Assembly: GCF_014636175.1 (NCBI RefSeq)
Contig: NZ_BMDW01000005.1
Coordinates: forward strand, 62,001-126,000
DNA from: Sphingomonas psychrolutea
GTDB taxonomy: Bacteria; Pseudomonadota; Alphaproteobacteria; Sphingomonadales; Sphingomonadaceae
Reading direction: 5' to 3'
Length of the DNA stretch: 64,000 nt
In this document: positions 8,897 to 18,344 of the stretch, piece by piece
Position numbering within the stretch: the stretch's first letter is position 1
How the letters are laid out: the number at the start of each line of letters is the position of its first letter
Made by a program: the position numbers and the translations under genes
The notes under the pieces: generated by a model
What the model saw: only the letters and a program-made list of their open reading frames with translations
The model's database searches: none
What the model was told of the DNA's origin: nothing

Positions 8897-10708
8897 ATGG
8901 ATCGTCGTCAAATGCTGGCCGCAGGGGGCGCTGCGGCGCTGACCGCTTCGTTGCTTCCCGCCAAGGCGTTTGCGGCGGCGGGGGCGGGCGATGCCGCGCT
9001 CAATGCCGAATTCGAGCGGATCTTTCAGGATGCGGTAACGCGTTCGCCCGAGCTGGCCACCTCGCTTGGGCTCGACAAGGGGCCGCTTGTCGCTGCCAAG
9101 GGTATGCTGTCGCCGCGTACGGTTGCCAAACGCCAGGCCGATGTCGCGCAGACCAAGGCGGCGCTCGCGCGGCTGGCGAAGTTCCCGGCGGCGAACCTCT
9201 CGCCCGCGGCGCAGCTCAATCTCGAGGTCGTGCGCTATTCGCTCGGCACGCAAATCGCCTCGGCCGATCGCTTCGGGATCGACAGCCCGATCCGCCCGTA
9301 TCGCATCTTCCAACAAGGTGGTGCCTATTTCTCGACCCCCGATTTTCTCAACACCGCGCATACGATCGCGGTGACGGCGGATGCCGAGGCGTACCTTTCG
9401 CGGCTCGAACAATTCGCCACCGTGCTCGATCAGGAAAGCGTGCTGCAAGCCGAGGAAGCAAAGCGCGGGCTTCTCGCCCCCGCATGGTCGCTCGATCTGA
9501 CGCTCGGCCAGATGCGCAAGCTGCGCGAGCAACCGGCGGAAAGCGCGAGCATCGTGCAATCTTTGGTCAAGCGCGCCGCCGCCAAGGGCATCGCCGGCGA
9601 CTGGCAAACGCGCGCCGCGAAGATCGTCAGCGACAAGATCTACCCCGCGCTCGACCGCCAAATCGCGTTGATCGAACGGCTCAAGCCCACGACTAAGCCG
9701 GGCGACGGCATCTGGCGCGTGCCGAATGGCGAGGCGATCTATGCGATGGCGCTCGCCCAGGCGACGACCACGACGATGACGCCCGACGAAGTCCACGCCC
9801 TCGGCCTCGCGCAAGTCGCCGAGATCACCGCACAGCTCGACACCATCTTGCGCGCGCAAGGCTATACCAATGGCACCGTCGGCGAACGGCTGGCAAAATT
9901 GAACGTCGCGCCCGATCAGGTCTATGCCAATACCGCAGAGGGCCGCGCCGCGCTGATCGCCGGTCTCAATGCCGGGGTGAAGGCGATGTACGCCAAACTG
10001 CCGCAAGCTTTCACCACGGTACCGACGCAGCCGCTCGAAATCCGCAGCGTGCCGGTCGAGATTCAGGATGGTGCGTCGAACGGCTATTATAACCGCGCCT
10101 CGCTCGACGGGTCACGCCCCGCCATCTATTTCGTCAATCTGAAGGATGTCGGCGACTGGCCAAAATATACACTGCCCTCGCTCACGTTTCATGAGGGCGT
10201 GCCGGGGCATCATCTCCAGATCAGCCTCGCGCAGGAATCGCAGGCGATCCCCACACTGCGCAAGATCGGCTTCTTCTCAGCTTACTCCGAAGGCTGGGCG
10301 CTCTATGCCGAGCAGCTTGCCGACGAGCTCAACGCCTATGCGTCCCCGCTGGAGCGCGCCGGATATCTGCAATCCTTCCTGTTCCGCGCGGTGCGGCTGG
10401 TGGTCGATACCGGCATTCACGCCAAGCGCTGGAGCCGCGAAAAGGCGACCGATTATATGGTCGCCACCACTGGCTTTGCGCGCCCGCGCACGCAGCGCGA
10501 GATCGAACGCTATTGCACGCAAGCCGGCCAAGCGTGCAGCTACAAGGTCGGCCACATGGCGTGGACGCGCGCACGCGCCAAGGCGCAAGCCGCGCTCGGC
10601 GACCGGTTCGACCTGAAGCAATTCCACGACATCTTGAAGGAAGGCGCGATGCCGCTCACGATTCTGGAGCGCCGGGTCGATCAGCGCATCGCCGCGCTAC
10701 GGGGCTAA
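8897..10708 (+). CDS. DUF885 family secreted protein (predicted zinc metallopeptidase)
   Basis: 603 residues with an N-terminal export signal MDRRQMLAAGGAAALTASLLPAKAFA; the double arginine suggests Tat export although the flanking motif is imperfect. The DUF885 hallmark HEGVPGHHLQ, near residues 435-445, resembles HExxH zinc peptidase sites, followed by the YSEGWALYAEQL segment that would supply the third ligand. Members are thought to be carboxypeptidase-like, but substrates are poorly known. The ATG at 8897 is used because it opens the signal peptide; the frame extends upstream into ridA without family resemblance. It stands alone between the ridA operon and the stress operon. Confidence 0.85.
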   Translation: MDRRQMLAAGGAAALTASLLPAKAFAAAGAGDAALNAEFERIFQDAVTRSPELATSLGLDKGPLVAAKGMLSPRTVAKRQADVAQTKAALARLAKFPAANLSPAAQLNLEVVRYSLGTQIASADRFGIDSPIRPYRIFQQGGAYFSTPDFLNTAHTIAVTADAEAYLSRLEQFATVLDQESVLQAEEAKRGLLAPAWSLDLTLGQMRKLREQPAESASIVQSLVKRAAAKGIAGDWQTRAAKIVSDKIYPALDRQIALIERLKPTTKPGDGIWRVPNGEAIYAMALAQATTTTMTPDEVHALGLAQVAEITAQLDTILRAQGYTNGTVGERLAKLNVAPDQVYANTAEGRAALIAGLNAGVKAMYAKLPQAFTTVPTQPLEIRSVPVEIQDGASNGYYNRASLDGSRPAIYFVNLKDVGDWPKYTLPSLTFHEGVPGHHLQISLAQESQAIPTLRKIGFFSAYSEGWALYAEQLADELNAYASPLERAGYLQSFLFRAVRLVVDTGIHAKRWSREKATDYMVATTGFARPRTQREIERYCTQAGQACSYKVGHMAWTRARAKAQAALGDRFDLKQFHDILKEGAMPLTILERRVDQRIAALRG

Positions 10709-10770
10709 TGGTCAAAGGCGAGTGATTGCGCGCCGCCGGCTGCGTAGATTTCGTCCCTCGCCGGCAGCGT

Positions 10771-10784
10771 TTGATCCATGACAA
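10771..10784. promoter_or_regulatory. Weak candidate FNR-type site upstream of usp
   Basis: TTGATCCATGACAA matches the TTGAT-N4-ATCAA consensus at 8 of 10 positions, centred about 128 bases upstream of the universal stress protein start. Included because the three nearby FNR boxes are much better and universal stress genes are often in FNR/FixK regulons; on its own the match is weak. Confidence 0.3.
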
Positions 10785-10904
10785 GGCCGCTGCACGCAAG
10801 CAGCGTAGACCGGTTGCGGCGGATTCCGCCCGACAGCACGCGCTCGCCATCGTGATGCGGACGCGCGCCTGTCGAACCCTCGACGCTGATCAAAGGAGCG
10901 AACC

Positions 10905-11732
10905 ATGATCAAGGACATCCTGCTCGTTATCGACGATTCGGTGCGGGCCGATCCGATCATCCATGCAGCCTGCGCGCTGGCTGAACGCCTCGCGGCCACG
11001 CTGACGATCGAGATTTTGAGCGCCGGACCGATCCTCATCCCGACGCTCGCGCCGATGACCGAAATGTATATCCCCACCGCCGAGCTCGCGCGCGATCAAG
11101 CCGTGCGGATCGAGGCGGTCTCCGCGATGGTTGCGACCTCGAACGCAACCGTTCGCGTGGTCGGGCTCCACGACGATCTGTTCATGCTCGCCGACCGTAC
11201 CGGAAAAGCCGGGCCGATCGCCGATTTGATCCTGATCGGCGACGCCGATTTGTGGGCGGTCGCGTGGCTGCGCGGACGGATTGCCGAGACCGTCGTCATG
11301 GGCAGTGGCACGCCACTGATCATCCTGAGCGGCGCGACCAGCCTGGCACCGGTCCACCACGCGATGATCGGCTGGAAGGACACGAGCGAGGCGCGCCGCG
11401 CGCTCCACGATCTGATCGCGGTGATCACCCCCCACGCCAAGGTCGATGTCGTCGGAGTCGGGCGCAACGAGGCTGCCCTGCCTGCAATCCTCGACAGCAC
11501 GGACGAAGTCGTCCGCCATCTGCGCGCGCACGGATTCGACGCCACGCCGCACGCCATTGCCGCCAATGGGCAAAGCGATGCCGAAGCGCTTCAGGGTTTC
11601 GCGCTGCGTCAGGGCGCTGACTTGCTGGCGGTTGGCGCGTTCGGCCATTCGCGGTTGCGCGAAGTGGTGTTTGGCGGCGTCACCCGCGCGCTGATCGAGC
11701 ATCCGCGCTTGCCGGTGTTACTGTCGCGGTGA
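10905..11732 (+). CDS. Universal stress protein (UspA family)
   Basis: 275 residues. The first half starts with the Usp strand KDILLVIDDS and the second half ends with the nucleotide-binding signature GAFGHSRLREVVFGGVTRALIEHPRLPVLLSR (G-x2-G-x9-G form), indicating two Usp-like halves of which the second keeps the ATP-binding loop. AAAGGAG stands six bases before the ATG. The stop overlaps the GTG start of the P-type ATPase, so usp leads a three-gene operon with ATPase and AI-2E permease. Role in stress survival is inferred from the family. Confidence 0.88.
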   Translation: MIKDILLVIDDSVRADPIIHAACALAERLAATLTIEILSAGPILIPTLAPMTEMYIPTAELARDQAVRIEAVSAMVATSNATVRVVGLHDDLFMLADRTGKAGPIADLILIGDADLWAVAWLRGRIAETVVMGSGTPLIILSGATSLAPVHHAMIGWKDTSEARRALHDLIAVITPHAKVDVVGVGRNEAALPAILDSTDEVVRHLRAHGFDATPHAIAANGQSDAEALQGFALRQGADLLAVGAFGHSRLREVVFGGVTRALIEHPRLPVLLSR

Positions 11733-14284
11733 GCGCGTCCGCGCCGCGCACTGGGCTTATCGCCGCTGCGGCGCGCGAACGGCTTGCGCAGGATGGCCCC
11801 AACGAACTGCCGCGCGCCGGGCAACGATCGATCCTGCGGATCGCGCTCGAAGTGTTGCGCGAACCGATGCTGGCGTTGCTGCTGGCGGGCGGAATTGCCT
11901 ATCTTCTGCTCGGCGACCGCGTCGAAGCGCTGATCCTGCTGGCGTTTGCGACCTTCTCGGTCGTCGTCACGGTGGTGCAGGAAACGCGGACCGAACATGT
12001 CCTGGAGGCGCTGCGCGACCTGTCGGCACCGCGCGCGCTCGTCATTCGCGATGGCGCGCGCGTTCGCATTGCCGGGCGCGATGTGGTGCGGGGTGACCTG
12101 ATCGTGCTCGAACAAGGCGATCGGATCGCCGCCGATGCAATGCTGGTCGCGGCCGCCGATCTCCAGACCGACGAATCGCTGCTCACCGGCGAATCGCTGC
12201 CGGTCGGCAAGATCGCCAGCGCTGCCGATACGACCGCCGCGCCGCATCGTCCCGGCGGCGAGGGTCAGCCTTTTGTCTATTCCGGTTCGCTCGTCGCGCG
12301 CGGCAGCGGCATTGCGCGCGTGCTGGCGACCGGTCCGCGCAGCGAGATCGGCAAGATCGGTCAATCGCTCGGCACGCTCGAGACCGAAGCGCCGCGGCTG
12401 CGGCGCGAGACCACCCGGATCGTCACCTGGTGCGCGGCCGGTGGCGCGGCGGTGTCCATGCTCGTTGTAGTGCTGTTCGGGCTGTTGCGCGGTGGCTGGA
12501 TCGAGGCGGTGCTGGCAGGGATCGCGATCGGCATGTCGATGCTGCCGGAGGAATTCCCCGTCGTGCTCACGGTCTTCCTCGCCATGGGTGCGTGGCGGAT
12601 TGGCAAGGTCGGGGTGCTGACGCGGCGTGCCTCGGCGATCGAGACTCTCGGGTCGGCGACCGTTTTGTGCACCGACAAGACCGGCACGCTGACCGAGAAC
12701 CGCATGTCGGTCGCCGAACTGTGGTTGCCGACGGGGGAGATCTTCGCCGTCGGCCCCGACACTCCGTTGACTGGACCGTTCACCGACCTGATCGAGATCG
12801 CAGCGCTGGCCAGTGCGGTCGAGGCGACCGACCCGATGGAGATCGCGCTGCATGCCGCCCGTGGCACCGGCACGTCGGGCGCGAGCCTCGCCTACGCTTA
12901 TGCACTGCGCTCCGAATTGCTGGCGATGTCGAACGTGTGGGACGATGGCACGGCCTTGATGATCGCAGCGAAAGGCGCACCCGAGGCCGTTGCGGACCTG
13001 TGCAAGCTGACGCCCGAAGCCCGCGCCGCGCTGACCGAAGCGGTCGAGGCGATGGCGACGCGCGGGATCCGCGTGCTCGCCGTCGCGACCGCCGCCGCGC
13101 CCGACCGGGACTGGGCGGAAACACAGGCTGGGTATGCGTACACGCTCACCGGGCTGGTCGGCCTCGCCGATCCGCTGCGTGCCAGCGTGCCGAGCGCGGT
13201 CGCCGAATGCCGCAGCGCGGGCATCCGTGTGGTGATGATCACCGGCGATTATGCCGCGACCGCGCGCTCGATCGCGACGCAGGCCGGGATTGCCGCGGGC
13301 GACGTGCTTACCGGCACAGATCTGGCGGCACTCGATGATACCGCACTGGCCGAGCGGCTGAAGACCGTCACGGTGTTCGCGCGGACCATGCCCGAACAGA
13401 AATTGCGGATCGTCCAGGCGTTCAAGGCAGGCGGCGACATCGTTGCGATGACCGGCGACGGCGTCAACGATGCGCCGTCGCTTAAGGCCGCGCATATCGG
13501 CATCGCGATGGGCAAACGCGGCACCGATGTCGCGCGTGAAGCCTCGGCCATGGTGCTGCTCGACGACGATTTCGGGTCGATCGTGCAATCGGTCCGGCTC
13601 GGGCGGCGCATCTACGACAATATCCGCAAGGCAATGGCGTTCATCTTCGCGGTGCACGTGCCGATCGCGGGCCTCGCTTTACTGCCATTGCTTTTCGGGA
13701 TGCCGATCCTGTTCGGGCCGATCCATATCGCGCTGCTCGAAATGGTGATCGACCCGGTGTGTGCACTTGTGTTCGAGGCCGAGCGCGAAGAAGATGACAT
13801 CATGCACCGCCCACCCCGCGATCCCGCCGAACCGCTTTTCTCGCTGCCGATGGTCGTGTGGAGCGTGTTTCAGGGCGGGCTGGCCTTTGCGATGCTGGCG
13901 ACGGTGTTCCTGGCGGAAAGCGGATCGGGCATGCCCGAGGCCGAAGTCCGCGCGCTGATTTTCTTCGCACTGATCGCCGAGATTGTCGCGCTGATCCTGG
14001 TCAACCGCTCGTTCAGCGCGTCGCTGGGCGAGGCGCTGCTCCGGCACAATGCCGCGCTGCGCTATGTCGGCACGGCGATTGTCGGGGTGACGGCGCTGAT
14101 CCTGTTTCTGCCGGCTGCGCAGACCTTGCTGAAGTTCGGGTCGATCGCGTGGATCGATATGGGTTTCGCGGTTGCTCTGGGGCTCGGGCTGTTGCTGCTG
14201 CTAGAAGCGTGCAAGCCCTTCGTCCGGCGCGGTCTGGTGCGCACGGCACCGACGCCGGGACGCGGTCTGCCGGCCGCCGGATGA
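11729..14284 (+). CDS. Cation-translocating P-type ATPase (P2 type)
   Basis: 851 residues beginning at a GTG that overlaps the usp stop. All P-type motifs are present: TGES at 153-156, the phosphorylated Asp316 in DKTGTLTEN, TGDGVNDAP at 575-583 and about eight to ten membrane helices with PEEFPV in helix 4 (P-E-x-x-P). This pattern fits the P2 class (Ca2+ or other divalent cation, or Na+/K+ and H+ relatives); there is no N-terminal CxxC heavy-metal domain. The N-terminal cation ATPase domain is short. It overlaps the AI-2E permease gene by four bases. Ion specificity cannot be read. Confidence 0.9.
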   Translation: MSASAPRTGLIAAAARERLAQDGPNELPRAGQRSILRIALEVLREPMLALLLAGGIAYLLLGDRVEALILLAFATFSVVVTVVQETRTEHVLEALRDLSAPRALVIRDGARVRIAGRDVVRGDLIVLEQGDRIAADAMLVAAADLQTDESLLTGESLPVGKIASAADTTAAPHRPGGEGQPFVYSGSLVARGSGIARVLATGPRSEIGKIGQSLGTLETEAPRLRRETTRIVTWCAAGGAAVSMLVVVLFGLLRGGWIEAVLAGIAIGMSMLPEEFPVVLTVFLAMGAWRIGKVGVLTRRASAIETLGSATVLCTDKTGTLTENRMSVAELWLPTGEIFAVGPDTPLTGPFTDLIEIAALASAVEATDPMEIALHAARGTGTSGASLAYAYALRSELLAMSNVWDDGTALMIAAKGAPEAVADLCKLTPEARAALTEAVEAMATRGIRVLAVATAAAPDRDWAETQAGYAYTLTGLVGLADPLRASVPSAVAECRSAGIRVVMITGDYAATARSIATQAGIAAGDVLTGTDLAALDDTALAERLKTVTVFARTMPEQKLRIVQAFKAGGDIVAMTGDGVNDAPSLKAAHIGIAMGKRGTDVAREASAMVLLDDDFGSIVQSVRLGRRIYDNIRKAMAFIFAVHVPIAGLALLPLLFGMPILFGPIHIALLEMVIDPVCALVFEAEREEDDIMHRPPRDPAEPLFSLPMVVWSVFQGGLAFAMLATVFLAESGSGMPEAEVRALIFFALIAEIVALILVNRSFSASLGEALLRHNAALRYVGTAIVGVTALILFLPAAQTLLKFGSIAWIDMGFAVALGLGLLLLLEACKPFVRRGLVRTAPTPGRGLPAAG

Positions 14285-15354
14285 ACGACGGCGCGGCACT
14301 CGGCATCACGGCGGGGCGCCTATTCCTGCTGACGTTGGTGGTTCTGTCGACGCTCGCCTTCCTCTGGCTGGTCGCGCCATTTTCGGGCGCAATTCTGTGG
14401 GCGGTGATCGCCGCGGTGCTGTTCGACCCGCTCAACACGCGGTTGCTGCGCGCGCTGCCCGGGCGACGCAATCTGACGGCGTTGACGACCTTGCTCGTCA
14501 TCACCGCTGTAGTGGTCGTCCCGGCCATGCTGCTCGGCGCGGCGTTGGTGCGCGAGGCAACGACCTTCTACGCCCGCCTGCGCAGCGGCGACATTGATCC
14601 GGGTCGTATCTTCGTCGAGGCGCAGGCGCATATGCCCGAATGGATGCGGCGCTGGCTGTTCGATGTCGGCCTGAGCGATCTCGACAGTCTTCGCGCGAAG
14701 ATCGGCGCGGGCTTCGCCAGCAGCCTCCAGAGCGTAGTCGCGCAAGTGTTGAACCTCGGCCAGGGCGCGTTCGGCTTCTTTCTCGCGCTCGGCGTGATGC
14801 TGTATCTGACCTTTTTCCTGTTGCGCGACGGGCATGCGCTGGTCGCGCGGATCGAAGCGGCGCTTCCGCTGACGGGCGCGCACCGGGCGGTGCTGGTCGC
14901 CAAACTCGTCGCGGTGATCCGCGCGACGATCAAGGGGAGCCTGATCGTCGCGATCCTGCAAGGCACGACCGGCGGCATTGTGTTCTGGGTGCTCGGCCTG
15001 CCGGGCGCCTTGCTATGGGGCGTCGCGATGGGGGTCTTTTCGCTGTTCCCCGCGATCGGCACCGGGCTGATCTGGGTGCCGGTGACGCTCTATCTGCTCG
15101 CCACCGGGGCGATCTGGCAGGGCGTGGTGCTGTTCCTGTGTGGCTTCTTCATCATCAGCAGCGTCGACAATGTCGTGCGCCCGATCCTGGTCGGGCGTGA
15201 CGCGCGCATGCCCGATTATGTCGTGCTCATCTCGACGCTTGGCGGGTTCGAGCTGATGGGCTTTAACGGCTTCGTCATCGGCCCGGCAATCGCCGCCTTG
15301 TTCATCGCAGTGTGGCAGATCGTGGGCGACACGTCGGACGCCCCGGCCGCCTGA
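14281..15354 (+). CDS. AI-2E family transporter (PerM/YdgG-like)
   Basis: 357 residues with about seven to eight membrane helices. The C-terminal family signature is clear: GVFSLFPAIGTGLIWVPVTLY, then IISSVDNVVRPILVGRDARMPDYVVLISTLGGFELMGFNGFVIGPAIAALF. The family was named for autoinducer-2 export but includes PerM-like exporters and a Na+(Li+)/H+ antiporter, so no substrate is assigned. The ATG overlaps the ATPase stop. The gene ends directly against the convergent cydX stop codon with no bases between. Confidence 0.85.
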   Translation: MNDGAALGITAGRLFLLTLVVLSTLAFLWLVAPFSGAILWAVIAAVLFDPLNTRLLRALPGRRNLTALTTLLVITAVVVVPAMLLGAALVREATTFYARLRSGDIDPGRIFVEAQAHMPEWMRRWLFDVGLSDLDSLRAKIGAGFASSLQSVVAQVLNLGQGAFGFFLALGVMLYLTFFLLRDGHALVARIEAALPLTGAHRAVLVAKLVAVIRATIKGSLIVAILQGTTGGIVFWVLGLPGALLWGVAMGVFSLFPAIGTGLIWVPVTLYLLATGAIWQGVVLFLCGFFIISSVDNVVRPILVGRDARMPDYVVLISTLGGFELMGFNGFVIGPAIAALFIAVWQIVGDTSDAPAA

Positions 15355-15462
15355 TCATTCCGCCGGGTCGATCGGCTCGCTGTGAAACTCATGCCACACG
15401 CCGTTCAAGATACCGAAGCAGACGGCGAGGCCAACGCCCAGAATCCACGCAAAATACCACAT
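15355..15462 (-). CDS. cydX: Cytochrome bd oxidase small subunit CydX
   Basis: A 35-residue single-helix membrane protein, MWYFAWILGVGLAVCFGILN followed by GVWHEFHSEPIDPAE. The MWYFAWILG start and the length are the CydX (CbdX/YbgT) signature; CydX binds CydA and stabilises the haem centres of cytochrome bd. It lies 11 bases after cydB on the same strand, as the last gene of cydABX. The stop codon directly abuts the stop of the convergent AI-2E gene. Confidence 0.92.
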   Translation of the reverse strand: MWYFAWILGVGLAVCFGILNGVWHEFHSEPIDPAE

Positions 15463-15473
15463 GATCAGAGTCC

Positions 15474-16622
15474 TCAATAAAAGTCGGGGTTGCCGCGGAC
15501 TTGCGCGATCATCACGCGGCCGAACATCACGCGATACGCCCAGCTGGTGTAGAGCAGCACGATCGGCAGGAAGACCGCCGTCACCAGCAGCATCGTGAAC
15601 AATGTTCCGTGGCTCGACGACGCATTCCACACCGTCAGGCTGGAGCCCGGATCGATCGAGCTCGGCAGGATGAAGGGAAACATCGACAGGCCGACCGTCG
15701 CGATGATTCCGACGACCGCGAGCGAGGAGCCGGCGAAGACCAGTACGGAGCGGCGACCGCGCAGCGCAACCAAGGCGATGAGCGGGCCGACAAAGCCCAG
15801 GATCGGCGCGATCAGCATCAACGGATGGCCTGTAAAGTTCGTCAGCCACCCGCCCGCGCGCGCGACGGTTTGCGTCAGATGCGGGTTCGACGGCCCGCCA
15901 GTATCGACCGTACCGACCTGCGCGAAGCCCATGCCGGACCAGGCCACCAGCATGCCACCGACGGCGAACAAAACGATCGTCAGCACCGCCGCCGCCTGCC
16001 CGAAGCGGCGCGCGCGATCCTGCACCACGCCGGGCTCGAGCTTCATCGTCAGCCATGCCGCGCCGTGGAGCACCAGCATCGCGACCGACAACAGCCCGGC
16101 CAGCAGCGTGAAGGGGGTGAACAGCCCGAGCAGGCTGCCATCATAGAAACTGCGCAAATCGCTATCGAGCCGGAACGGTGCGCCCAGCAGCACATTGCCG
16201 ACCGCGACGCCGAACACCAAGGCGGGCACGAAACCGCCGACGAACAACGCCCAGTCCCAGCGCGCGCGCCACGCCGGATCGGGCCGTTTCGAGCGATATT
16301 TGAACCCCACCGGCCGCAGGATCAGCGCCGACAACACCAGGAACATCGCGAGGTAGAAGCCCGAGAAGCTCACCGCGTAGACGAACGGCCACGCCGCAAA
16401 GATCGCCCCGCCGCCGAGGATGAACCAGACTTGGTTGCCCTCCCACGTCGCGCCGATCGTGTTGATCACGATCCGCCGTTCCTCATCGGTGCGCGCGACG
16501 AACGGTAACAAGGACGCGACGCCGAGGTCGAACCCGTCGGCCAGCGCAAAGCCGATCAGCAAGATGCCAAGCAGCGCCCACCACAGGATGCGCAGCGTTT
16601 CATAGTCGAGCGGAATGGACAT
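15474..16622 (-). CDS. cydB: Cytochrome bd ubiquinol oxidase subunit II
   Basis: 382 residues, about the length of E. coli CydB, with eight to nine membrane helices. Family segments are the N-terminal MSIPLDYETLRILWWALLG, WEGNQVWFILGGGAIFAAWP and the C-terminal TLFTMLLVTAVFLPIVLLYTSWAYRVMFG. Pairs with CydA in the high-affinity quinol oxidase of the inner membrane used at low oxygen. Sits between cydA (21 bases upstream) and cydX (11 bases downstream). Confidence 0.96.
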   Translation of the reverse strand: MSIPLDYETLRILWWALLGILLIGFALADGFDLGVASLLPFVARTDEERRIVINTIGATWEGNQVWFILGGGAIFAAWPFVYAVSFSGFYLAMFLVLSALILRPVGFKYRSKRPDPAWRARWDWALFVGGFVPALVFGVAVGNVLLGAPFRLDSDLRSFYDGSLLGLFTPFTLLAGLLSVAMLVLHGAAWLTMKLEPGVVQDRARRFGQAAAVLTIVLFAVGGMLVAWSGMGFAQVGTVDTGGPSNPHLTQTVARAGGWLTNFTGHPLMLIAPILGFVGPLIALVALRGRRSVLVFAGSSLAVVGIIATVGLSMFPFILPSSIDPGSSLTVWNASSSHGTLFTMLLVTAVFLPIVLLYTSWAYRVMFGRVMIAQVRGNPDFY

Positions 16623-16643
16623 AGCGTGACTCCTGGCGCCGGA

Positions 16644-18221
16644 TTATTCGGCGGGGATGGCGTGGAGGGGGTGCGGCTGCGCGGTCTCGCGCGGCTGCCA
16701 CGGGACGTAGCGTTCGGGCCCCTTGCGGATCGTCGCCAGCATCAGCCGCACTTCGATGAAGGCGAGGATGCCGTAAAGCAGCGTGAAGCCGATGATCGTC
16801 GCCCAGATTTGCGGGACGTTCAGGCTCGATGCGCCGAGGAAGGTCGGCAACACGCCGTCCACCGCCCAGGGCTGACGCCCGATCTCGGCGATGATCCAGC
16901 CAAGCTCGATTGCGAGCCACGGCAGCGGCATGACGATCACGGCCGTGCGCAGGAACCAGCGCTGGTCGAACACGCGGCGGCTCGACAGGATGAAAGCGGT
17001 GGCGAAGAAGGCGATAAAGCCGAACCCCAGCCCCGCCATCACGCGGAACATCCAGAACATCGCCGCAACATTCGGCACGGTCGACCACGCAGCCTTGTCG
17101 ATCGTTGCGGAATCGGCGGTGCGCGGATCGGTGACAAAGCGTTTCAGCAGCAGCGCATAGCCAAGATCACCCTTGGTCCGCTCGAACGCTTCGCGCGCCA
17201 CCAGATTTTTCGGATCGACCTTCAGTTTCTCGACTGCATCATACGCCGTCACGCCGTTGACGATCCGGCCGCGCGCGCGCGCCACCAGGGGGAAGATGCC
17301 AGCAACCTCGCCGCTGATGCCGCGCGTTGCGATCAGCCCCATGACGTAGGGAATCTTGATCTCATAATCGGTCGAGCGGCCCGAATTGGACGGAATTCCG
17401 AAAATGGCGAGCCCAGCCGGACTCGGCTCGGTGTGCCACATCCCCTCGATCGCGGCGAGTTTCATCTGCTGGTTTTCGGTCAGCGTATAGCCGCTCTCAT
17501 CGCCGAGCACGACGACGCTGAGCGACGAGGCGAGGCCGAAGGCGGCGGCGACGGTGAAGCTGCGCCGCGCGAATTCGACGTGCCGCCCTTTGAGCAGATA
17601 GAAAGCCGAAATGCCGAGCACGAACACGCTGGCGCAGACATAGCCCGCGCTCACCGTGTGGACGAATTTCGCTTGTGCGACGGGATTGAAGATCACCGCG
17701 ATGAAATCGGTCACTTCCATCCGCATCGTCGCGGGGTTGAACACCGACCCGACCGGATGCTGCATCCAGCCATTGGCGATCAGGATCCACACCGCCGACA
17801 GGTTCGATCCGAGTGCGACCATGATCGTCGTCAGCAAATGGCCGCGTTTCGACAGGCGATCCCACCCGAAGAACATCACGCCGACAAAGGTCGCCTCGAG
17901 GAAAAAGGCCATCAGCCCCTCGATCGCGAGCGGCGCGCCGAACACGTCGCCGACATAATGCGAATAATAGGACCAGTTCATCCCGAATTCGAATTCCATC
18001 GTCAGGCCGGTCGCGACGCCGAGCACGAAATTGATCCCGAACACCTTCGCCCAGAAACGCGTGATATCGCGCCAGATCGGGCGATCGGTGATCACATAGA
18101 CGCTCTCCATGATGACCAGTATGAACGACAGGCCGAGCGTGAGCGGCACGAACAGGAAGTGGTAGAGCGCCGTCAGCGCGAATTGGAGCCGTGATAGCTC
18201 CACGACAGCCATGCTCGTCAT
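16644..18221 (-). CDS. cydA: Cytochrome bd ubiquinol oxidase subunit I
   Basis: 525 residues. Carries the haem b595 ligand region LSRLQFALTALYHFLFVPLTLG, the quinol-site signature GWIIAEIGRQPW and an extended Q-loop containing VTAYDAVEKLKVDPKNL and DLGYALLLKRF, which places it in the long Q-loop (E. coli-like) class rather than the short CIO type. The ATG at 18221 has GAGGGT six bases upstream; a second ATG lies nine bases in. An FNR box lies about 84 bases upstream of this start, consistent with activation at low oxygen. Confidence 0.96.
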   Translation of the reverse strand: MTSMAVVELSRLQFALTALYHFLFVPLTLGLSFILVIMESVYVITDRPIWRDITRFWAKVFGINFVLGVATGLTMEFEFGMNWSYYSHYVGDVFGAPLAIEGLMAFFLEATFVGVMFFGWDRLSKRGHLLTTIMVALGSNLSAVWILIANGWMQHPVGSVFNPATMRMEVTDFIAVIFNPVAQAKFVHTVSAGYVCASVFVLGISAFYLLKGRHVEFARRSFTVAAAFGLASSLSVVVLGDESGYTLTENQQMKLAAIEGMWHTEPSPAGLAIFGIPSNSGRSTDYEIKIPYVMGLIATRGISGEVAGIFPLVARARGRIVNGVTAYDAVEKLKVDPKNLVAREAFERTKGDLGYALLLKRFVTDPRTADSATIDKAAWSTVPNVAAMFWMFRVMAGLGFGFIAFFATAFILSSRRVFDQRWFLRTAVIVMPLPWLAIELGWIIAEIGRQPWAVDGVLPTFLGASSLNVPQIWATIIGFTLLYGILAFIEVRLMLATIRKGPERYVPWQPRETAQPHPLHAIPAE

Positions 18222-18297
18222 GCGGGACCCTCATTATTCCGCCAAACGGGGCGGTGGCCGGATCACAGCGCTTTAGGGGATTGATCGATCGTCCGGT

Positions 18298-18311
18298 TTG
18301 ACCGGAATCAA
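18298..18311. promoter_or_regulatory. FNR box in the cydA/cydD divergent promoter
   Basis: TTGACCGGAATCAA matches TTGAT-N4-ATCAA at 9 of 10 positions. Its centre is about 84 bases upstream of cydA and 40 bases upstream of cydD. With a class II position at -41.5, the cydA leader would be about 42 bases. The FNR gene itself is 4 kb away in the same cluster. Confidence 0.8.
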
Positions 18312-18344
18312 AGCGGACCAGGAATAACCGGCCATTACAAGCGT

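Noticed and set aside
11609-13657. A 680-codon open frame on the minus strand opposite the P-type ATPase
   Set aside because: No domain or signal; the plus-strand ATPase has every family motif.
16626-18194. A long plus-strand open frame opposite cydA
   Set aside because: Composition typical of antisense frames; cydA is unambiguous.
18281-18290. TTGATCGATC as a second FNR site before cydA
   Set aside because: The second half-site does not match ATCAA; only the box at 18298 is acceptable.
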